A program made the position numbers and the translations under genes. A stretch of 64,000 nucleotides of DNA, from the NCBI GenBank assembly GCA_030386875.1, contig CM059575.1:50126859-50190858 (forward strand), read 5' to 3'. The DNA is from Morinoia aosen. Taxonomy: Eukaryota > Arthropoda > Malacostraca > Amphipoda > Talitridae. The notes under the pieces were generated by a model that was given only the letters and a program-made list of their open reading frames with translations, searched no databases and was not told where the DNA came from. Of this stretch, positions 57,417 to 64,000 are shown in pieces (within the stretch, counting starts at the first letter, position 1; every line of letters starts with the position of its first letter).

Positions 57417-58229
57417 ATTTTTGGTGCTGGTAATGAAAACAGTTTTTAATTCTTTTTTCTGTCCATTTTTGTGGTCAACTTTTTATTTTGAAAATCCCTT
57501 TGTCAGCAAAAATGAGTTAAATAGTCATTTTTTGATGTCTAGATATAGTCATTGTCTGATTAACTGGCAGAGTTATCAGAAGTATTCAAGCTTCTGAGGG
57601 AAGGTTCATATTCACAATCTTCCGTTGAACTAGACATTTGGGGTTGTAACACTTGAAAATGCTACAAAAAAATTAACAAAAATGTGGATGCAAACAACAT
57701 CCATCCAATGCAATGGCTGTCGGAGCAAGTCTAGTAACAATGTCTTTGAAATCCCACGGCTCTACCTTATCGCCTGTCAGGCGTACAATTTGACGAGAAT
57801 ACTCGTTTCACACGTAGAATGGCTTTTACAAAGTCTTAGAATTGACGAGTATATACGCATGTAGCTGTTTTTTAGGGTAAAGTTTCAGACGAGTATACTC
57901 GTCGACGACTGAAAAACAAACATTTTGTGAAAAGGAGTATACACGTTTCTGCCGGAAAGGGGTTAACAAAAACATCCTAGAAGTGGGTTCAGGCACCGCG
58001 AGGTTGGCCAATAATAAATTACAAAGTACCCTAGCGTACTCTTAACAGCTCAAGCGTGCAAAGGAACTGCTATGAAAGATGAAAATTTAAAACTTGAATA
58101 ACTTAAAAATAACACATCTGCAAGCAGAATATTCTTGTAAAACATTTTGAAATGTGTTCCTTGTGATTCTTTGGTGCGGAATTTTTAATTTCCGTGAGCG
58201 CATTAAACTGCATATTGACCTTTTTTTTT

Positions 58230-59350
58230 TTACAAAAAAGCATGTCTAAAAATATGGATATTAATATATTTAATTTGAATAAAAAAATCATCTATAGTCA
58301 AACATGTTTTTTTACAAGTCATTAACATTCATTTTTTGGTCATGACTTCTGTGAAGAAAATGGATATTAATATGTTTTATATGACCAAAAAAACATACTT
58401 TTTAAAAAATGTTTTTTACATAAAATCATTAGCATCCATTTTTTGTAAAAAGACATTTTTCTACAAAAAGCATGGTTTTTGGTCACATAAAATACATTAA
58501 TATACACATTTTTAGTCATGATTTTTCTGTGAAAAAGATGTTTAAAAATAAACAGCATGGTTGTATTTGGTCAAATAAAATATATTGACATCCATGATTT
58601 TCAGTCATGATTTTTCTGTAGAAAACAATGTTTTTTTTCAAAAAAGCAGCATGGGGGTTTTTGATCACACAAAATATATTAATGTCTACATTTTTTAGTC
58701 ATGATTTTGTTTAAATAAATGATGTTTTTTAAAAAACAAGCATGTTTTTTGGTCACATAAAAGATAATAGTACCCATGTTTTTTTAGTCATGATTTTAGT
58801 AGAAAAACATGTTTCAAAAAAACAGCATGGTTTTTTGGTCCCATACAATATATTAATATCCATGTTTTTCTAGGTCATGATTTTTCTGTAGAAAAACAGC
58901 ATTGGTTTTTTGTCATATAAAATATATTAATATCCATAATTTTTACCCATGTTTTTTTGTAAAAATAGCATGTTTTTAAAAAACAGCATGTTTTTTTGGT
59001 CACATCTCAACCAATGACCATAAGTAAAGATATATTATAACAATACACTATTTGGGAAGTTGAAAGTGATTCACATGCATTGTAAAATAAATGAAATATC
59101 AAGTTATGAGTCTTATGACACCACAGAAAATAAAATATTCAATTACATCATAGAAAATCATGAATTAAGAAGTATGCTGGTTTATCTTATAATCTAACAT
59201 GAAAACAAATAATTTAAAGTAGTTCTTTTCCTTCCTGAGTTATTTTCAAGTGAAGTATTTAAAAAAAAACCTAAATACCCACGCTTTTTATAGCCATGGT
59301 TTTTTTGTAAAAAAAAACATGTTTTTTTGAAAAACCGCAGTTTTTTTTTT
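58230..59350. repeat. AT-rich tandem array, units of about 85 bp
   Basis: The pattern GTCATGATTTTTCTGTAGAA, AAACATGTTTTTTAAAAAAC, AGCATGGTTTTTTGGTCACA, ATATATTAATATCCATG repeats about eight times up to 59000, with a further unit at about 59275-59350. One related unit lies at 55080-55180. Units are diverged and rich in short palindromes. Confidence 0.7.
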
Positions 59351-59381
59351 AGTTGCATCTCTAGTCAGAATAGAATAGGTT

Positions 59382-59733
59382 TTTAGTTTATTAGTTAGTT
59401 TAAGCCTCCCTATCCTCAACAATGAGATGTAAAGAGAGGAAGGAAGAAGGCACCATTTAGTATTGAGTTAAGGGAACGTGGAATCTATGCAGAAAAGGCA
59501 CAGAAACAGAAAGCTAAGAAAGAAGTTCATGAAACAAGAAAAAGTTGAAGAAGAAAGTGGTAGGCGGTGAAAAACAGGACAGCAGTGAACCGAAAAAAAG
59601 ATGGTCCGTAACACAACAAAACCTATTCTATTTCAACAAAAGAAAGCCTACCTAACCTTTAGCTCGGGCCCTCACATTGTCCCCCTGGGAGCACTAGTTC
59701 CCATAGATACAATAATTGTATCCCCCTGAGGGG
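59382..59733 (-). repeat. SINE-A copy, full length, 13-bp target duplication
   Basis: Flanked by AATAGAATAGGTT at 59369-59381 and 59734-59746. The right duplication lies at the very edge of the minisatellite, whose units contain a similar TTAGGTT motif. Confidence 0.92.
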
Positions 59734-59759
59734 AATAGAATAGGTTAGTAAAGGTTGGA

Positions 59760-61135
59760 ATAGATTAGGTTAGGATAGATTAGGTTAGGATAGATTAGGT
59801 TAGGATAGATTAGGTTAGGATAGATTAGGTTGGCACAGATTAGGTTGGCACAGATTAGGTTGGCACAGATTAGGTTGGCACAGATTAGGTTGGCACAGAT
59901 TAGGTTGGCACAGATTAGGTTGGCACAGATTAGGTTGCCACAGATTAGGTTGCCACAGATTAGGTTGCCACAGATTAGGTTGCCACAGATTAGGTTGCCA
60001 CAGATTAGGTTGCCACAGATTAGGTTGCCACAGATTAGGTTGCCACAGATTAGGTTGCCACAGATTAGGTTGCCACAGATTAGGTTGCCACAGATTAGGT
60101 TGCCACAGATTAGGTTGCCACAGATTAGGTTGCCACAGATTAGGTTGCCACAGATTAGGTTGCCACAGATTAGGTTGCCACAGATTAGGTTGCCACAGAT
60201 TAGGTTGCCACAGATTAGGTTGCCACAGATTAGGTTGCCACAGATTAGGTTGCCACAGATTAGGTTGCCACAGATTAGGTTGCCACAGATTAGGTTAGCA
60301 CAGATTAGGTTAGCACAGATTAGGTTAGCACAGATTAGGTTAGCACAGATTAGGTTAGCACAGATTAGGTTAGCACAGATTAGGTTAGCACAGATTAGGT
60401 TAGCACAGATTAGGTTAGCACAGATTAGATTAGCACAGATTAGGTTAGCACAGATTAGGTTAGCACAGATTAGGTTAGCACAGATTAGGTTAGCACAGAT
60501 TAGGTTAGCACAGATTAGGTTAGCACAGATTAGGTTAGCACAGATTAGGTTAGCACAGATTAGGTTAGCACAGATTAGGTTAGCATAGATTAGGTTAGCA
60601 TAGATTAGGTTAGCATAGATTAGGTTATCATAGATTAGGTTATCATAGATTAGGTTATCATAGATTAGGTTATCATAGATTATGTTATCATAGATTATGT
60701 TAGCATAGATTATGTTAGGATAGATTATGTTAGGATAGATTATGTTAGGATAGATTATGTTAGGATAGATTATGTTAGAATAGATTATGTTAGGATAGAT
60801 TATGTTAGGATAGATTATGTTAGGATAGATTATGTTAGGATAGATTATGTTAGGATAGATTATGTTAGGATAGATTATGTTAGGATAGATTATGTTAGGA
60901 TAGATTATGTTAGGATAGATTATGTTAGGATAGATTATGTTAGGATAGATTATGTTAGGATAGATTATGTTAGGATAGATTATGTTAGGATAGGTTATGT
61001 TAGGATAGATTATGTTAGGATAGATTATGTTAGGATAGATTACGTTAGGATAGATTATGTTAGGGTAGATTATGTTAGGGTAGACTATGTTAGGGTAGAC
61101 TATGTTAGGGTAGACTATGTTAGGGTAGATATGTT
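59760..61135. repeat. 15-bp minisatellite, about 90 units, graded variants
   Basis: The basic unit is AGATTAGGTTNNCAC or AGATTAGGTTAGGAT. Variants occur in blocks from left to right: TTAGGATAG, GGCACAG, GCCACAG, AGCACAG, AGCATAG, ATCATAG, then TTATGTTAGGATAG and TTATGTTAGGGTAG. Each block differs from the next by one base. The unit length is a multiple of three, so a long artificial open frame (AQIRL/PQIRL repeats) crosses it. Confidence 0.95.
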
Positions 61136-61639
61136 AGAATATGTTATGTTAGAATTGATAAGGTAATGTTGACTGAATTTTTTTTCACCAATCCACCTAG
61201 CTTAAAGATGGTATTGTCTGTGGAACTTCCATGAGTTCTATTAATAAAAAACATCATTTTAATAATTTACATCATACCTCAACAGTTTGGCAATAGAAAC
61301 ATTGGCAAACCATCAATTTAAAAGAAATTGACCATTCCATAACAATATTGTAATAGCTTTGTAATACAAGATTCAGATACATTGATTACTGCATATAAGA
61401 ATCCAGTACTTATTTTCAAATGGAAACTAGTGCCAACCATTAATTCAGTTATATTTGCAATTTTGATAGGAATATATTGGCAAACAGGCTATGTAAAATT
61501 AGGCCCAATTTGTTATATAAATTGTTAACCCATGCAAATCTGCAGACATTTCCTACTGGAGGTGCTAACCTGCTGTTTCTTTGAGGATAGGATCCATGAA
61601 GCTGATACTTTATGAGACTGGAAATATTTTGCTTTTTAT

Positions 61640-61850
61640 CATAGATATTTAGGGCAATATTTACTTTAATGTTGTCAACAATTTTCATAATTTCGTAGCT
61701 ATAGATGGGTAATATAGTCAATTGGAAGACGTTTTACAGGAATGACAATGTGCCCGGAAATGCTTAGTTTTCGAGTTATTTAAGTGCATTCAAGGCCTTT
61801 TTCGCGCAAAAACAGTCATTGTTTTGGCAATGGAAACAGAAGCTAAGTAG
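61640..61850 (+). repeat. Family-B repeat, copy 3 (partial)
   Basis: AATGTTGTCAACAATTTTCA, GACGTTTTACAGGAATGACA and GTCATTGTTTTGGCAATGG match 11900-12010 and the inverse of 31820-32020. It stops where TAGTGATGTACCGATGTATC begins, a sequence resembling the end of a hAT MITE. Confidence 0.7.
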
Positions 61851-62110
61851 TGATGTACCGATGTATCGGTATCGGCCATTTTTAGTGGTATCGGTATCAG
61901 TATCGGCAAAATCCGGCCGATACTTTACCGATACTTTCCAAAAATACTTATTTTATCATTCAAATGAAGGTCATAAATCATGAAAGTAAAAGTATTTAAC
62001 CTAATAATACCCGTTGTGTGTTTATTTATATATTTATTTGGTGTCCGCGTTGTGTGAGTTTGCAGTATCATGGATACCGAATTCCTCAGTGTAACATTAA
62101 AAGATGGCGT
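61851..62110. repeat. Possible hAT MITE fragment (GTACCGATGTATCGG repeats)
   Basis: GATGTACCGATGTATCGGTA is followed by several GGTATCGG repeats, as at the ends of some hAT MITEs. It interrupts a family-B copy, but the second end was not found. Confidence 0.4.
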
Positions 62111-62144
62111 TTCCATGCATTTAAATATTTGACATTTTATCAGG

Positions 62145-62290
62145 ATAGGTTTTGTTAGGATAGGATAGGTTAGCTTAGATTAGGGTAGGCTAGGTTAGCA
62201 CAGATTAGGTAATACTGTCAGAATTTTTTCTCGGGTCCGCCTAGCTTAACGATGACATTGTCCATGGAATCTCCGCGGGTCCTGCTACTA
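62145..62290. repeat. Second minisatellite focus with the same flank
   Basis: A few degenerate TTAGGTTAGCACAGA units are followed by AGGTAAT, a T-run and CCGCCTAGCTTAACGATGAC. The sequence right of the large array (61140-61235) has the same order (CCACCTAGCTTAAAGATGGT). Confidence 0.75.
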
Positions 62291-62294
62291 TCTA

Positions 62295-63080
62295 ATAATA
62301 CCCTTGGTTTATTTGGAGTCCGCTTTTTCCATTTTCTTAGTCACGCTCATGAGGAGAGTTATAGTGACCGTATCTGTGATACGAGTTTCACCAGTGCGTA
62401 AGAACAAGAATATTTTTCATCACGAGCGCTGTTAGGATGAATACATTCGTTGGGCATCACATTTGGAAAATTTGGTCAAGAAAGTTAGTGAGTCCCGTAA
62501 TTTTTGACGGGCTGTGCGTACTTGTAATCAAATAAAGAGCCTATTCATACCTAGTAAACTAGATAGCTAACTGTTGAATTATAGCGTTCAATCAGGCCCG
62601 CTAACTGAATTCACTACTTTGAATTCCCGATGAGTCACGGTCATAACTGAAAGCTATGTAAAATTAATAGTTAAACCCTGTAGCTACATAAAATTTTTAT
62701 ACTTTTACGACTAAACCTTTATGGTTTGACCCAATATCCATATCTTAAAGTATGTGACAGGCTAACAAAAACCAAACCAATTTAATAAAGTTGAAGGTGC
62801 ATTTGAAAGTTTTTGTGAATTTAATATGGAAATTGCCGAAAATTCTATTTTAATTTAGCTTGTAAATTGCCAAATATTACGAAGCTAATAATTTATTTTA
62901 ACTTAGCATGCATATCACCGTTCATTACGAATCTTGCATTTTTCTTCTATGTTAAGATGTTTGAACAATTCACGAACAATCTTATAGTTCAATACATCTG
63001 AACGGGTCAGTTGATTGCTTTCATCGCAACTTGATGAATTTAAAAACGAGGAAAATTCCAATGAACTTAATCATATTTAC
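62295..63080. other. No gene recognised
   Basis: AT-rich; no supported feature apart from the motif noted at 63089. Confidence 0.4.
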
Positions 63081-63088
63081 TAGGAATA

Positions 63089-63115
63089 CGTTTCGGAGTC
63101 CAGCTCCATCATCAG
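63089..63115 (-). ncRNA. Hammerhead-like core motif (weak)
   Basis: The minus strand reads CTGATGA, then a possible GGAG/CTCC stem, then GAAACG. The first and last blocks match the hammerhead core. However, stem II has a T-C mismatch at its base and no clean stem III was found. Penelope-like elements are known to carry hammerheads, but no coding part is seen next to this motif. Confidence 0.25.
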
Positions 63116-63212
63116 TTCGTAAAATTAAAATTCATTACGACTACAATAAAAGAAAAAATAAAATGTTGGATACAGTCATTAAAGAAAATCACGAAAAAAA
63201 AAAAAAATCAAA

Positions 63213-64000
63213 ACATGTCCCAGAGAAAGTAAAATCGACATGATCTACTTCCAATTTACGATGGGTAGGAACTGTCAGAATTGTTGAGGGCCAGTTTTAG
63301 TTTAAAAATATGTAGCGACTCTGAAATTCTGAGGTCACATGTAGTTGAAGCCGAATCTAAGATTTTGAAGTCCGCAGAGGATATCGGTTCGTTGCATTTT
63401 ACTGCGTGATTACGTACGAATTGTGCGAATTCATTACCCGTGCGGAAGCTTCAACCCCGATGTTCGGCCATTCTGATATAAAAATTTTGCGCCGTAATGC
63501 CGACGTGCGATGATGTGCACTGCACACAACTGTATGAATAAATCAGAAAGGCTCTTGCTCCATCAAAAGCGTATCCTTGTACCGGAATTGTATAATTTTA
63601 TGGTTGCTTCATTTTTCCGGTACAAGGATACGCTTCCGATGGAGATGCGAACCTCGATCTCTGATTTATTTTTAACAGTTATACAGTTGTGTGCAGTGCA
63701 CATCATCGTACGTCGGCATGACGTCACGAAATTTTTATAACAGAATGGTCGAACATTGGGGTCGAAGCTTCCGCGCGGGGAACTAATTAGCTTACTCCTC
63801 ACACTCCGCAGTACGTAATCACGCAGTAAAATGTAACTAAATCTTAGATTCGGCTTCAACTGCATGTGACCTCAGAATTTTAGAGTCGCTACATATTTTT
63901 AAACGAAAACCGGCTCTCAACAATTCTGATAGTTCCTAACCATAACAAATTGTAACTAAATAGTAATCTTGTCGATTTTAGTTTTTCTGGGACATGTTTT
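63213..64000. repeat. Palindromic element with arms of about 390 bp, running off the window
   Basis: Positions 63213-63585 (from AAACATGTCCCAGAGAAA onward) are the inverse of about 63608-64000. The centre near 63597 has AAGCGTATCCTTGTACCGG inverted on the other side. The short open frames across it reflect the symmetry. Likely a foldback-type DNA element. Confidence 0.85.

Larger units (their letters stand above)
55653..57962. mobile_element. TTAA-flanked piggyBac-like element, split by a hAT derivative
   Basis: TTAA at 55649-55652 and 57963-57966, with ends CCCCTTCCCCAAC and the inverse of GCCGGAAAGGGG. Without the hAT it is about 620 bp. A 16-bp perfect palindrome GACGAGTATACTCGTC lies near 57889. 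No transposase was found. Confidence 0.55.
55190..58240. repeat. Inverted arms of about 270 bp enclosing nested elements
   Basis: Positions 55190-55460 (GCGCTCACGGAAATT to CCCACTTCTAGGATGTTTT) are the inverse of about 57965-58225. The interior holds a small foldback at about 55468-55640 and a piggyBac-like element that is itself split by a hAT derivative. Confidence 0.7.

Noticed and set aside
59830-60588. 252-codon open frame of AQIRL/PQIRL repeats
   Set aside because: It is produced by a 15-bp minisatellite whose unit is a multiple of three and lacks stops in this frame; there is no gene context.

Overview
The window looks like repeat-rich arthropod nuclear DNA, probably from an insect. 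The evidence is an intron-split animal gene related to lodestar/TTF2, TTAGG-like minisatellite units, and a dense mix of hAT, TTAA-flanked, LINE, SINE and LTR elements. I cannot name the species. Only one ordinary host protein gene can be supported; almost everything else recognisable is mobile DNA or its derivatives.

Layout. 1-1213: no recognised gene. 1214-7296: a Ty3/gypsy-superfamily LTR element with one long open frame whose domain order (gag, protease, integrase, RT, RNase H) is that of the GMR1-like group. Its LTRs carry an array of structured hairpins. 7297-10725: a cluster of plus-strand copies of a SINE-like family, here called SINE-A. 11.0-11.5 kb: a promoter-like segment. 11.9-18.3 kb: a stack of nested DNA transposons whose top layer is a 4.6-kb hAT element (13060-17683) with a long transposase frame. 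18.3-20.3 kb: no gene found, one weak first-exon candidate. 20724-27184: a near full-length RNase H-bearing LINE on the minus strand. 27.33-30.84 kb: a giant palindrome with arms of about 1 kb, TTAA MITEs in the arms and a 1.4-kb hAT derivative in its loop, followed by an inverted copy of the 11.9-18.3 kb repeat up to about 32.0 kb.

34356-52290 (minus strand): the transcription termination factor 2 / lodestar-like SNF2 ATPase gene. Seven exons can be read, with consistent splice phases through to the stop; the first exon(s) were not found. Its introns hold many minus-strand SINE-A copies, a hAT MITE (37800-38045), a Penelope-like remnant (39.4-40.3 kb) and a solo LTR of the GMR1-like element (44427-45709) that itself holds a tRNA-derived SINE.

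52.4-64.0 kb: non-coding and repeat-dominated. It holds a TTAA MITE, a foldback, nested piggyBac-like and hAT elements between inverted arms, an AT-rich tandem array, a SINE-A copy, a 15-bp minisatellite of about 90 units with a graded series of variants, and a 0.4-kb-arm palindrome at the right edge.

The most novel signal is the LTR hairpin array. Hairpins with a near-constant core occur 2 to 4 times per LTR, while their basal stems differ between units in a compensating way, suggesting a selected RNA (or DNA) structure in the element's leader. All coordinates and comparisons are by eye; no alignment or database search was run.
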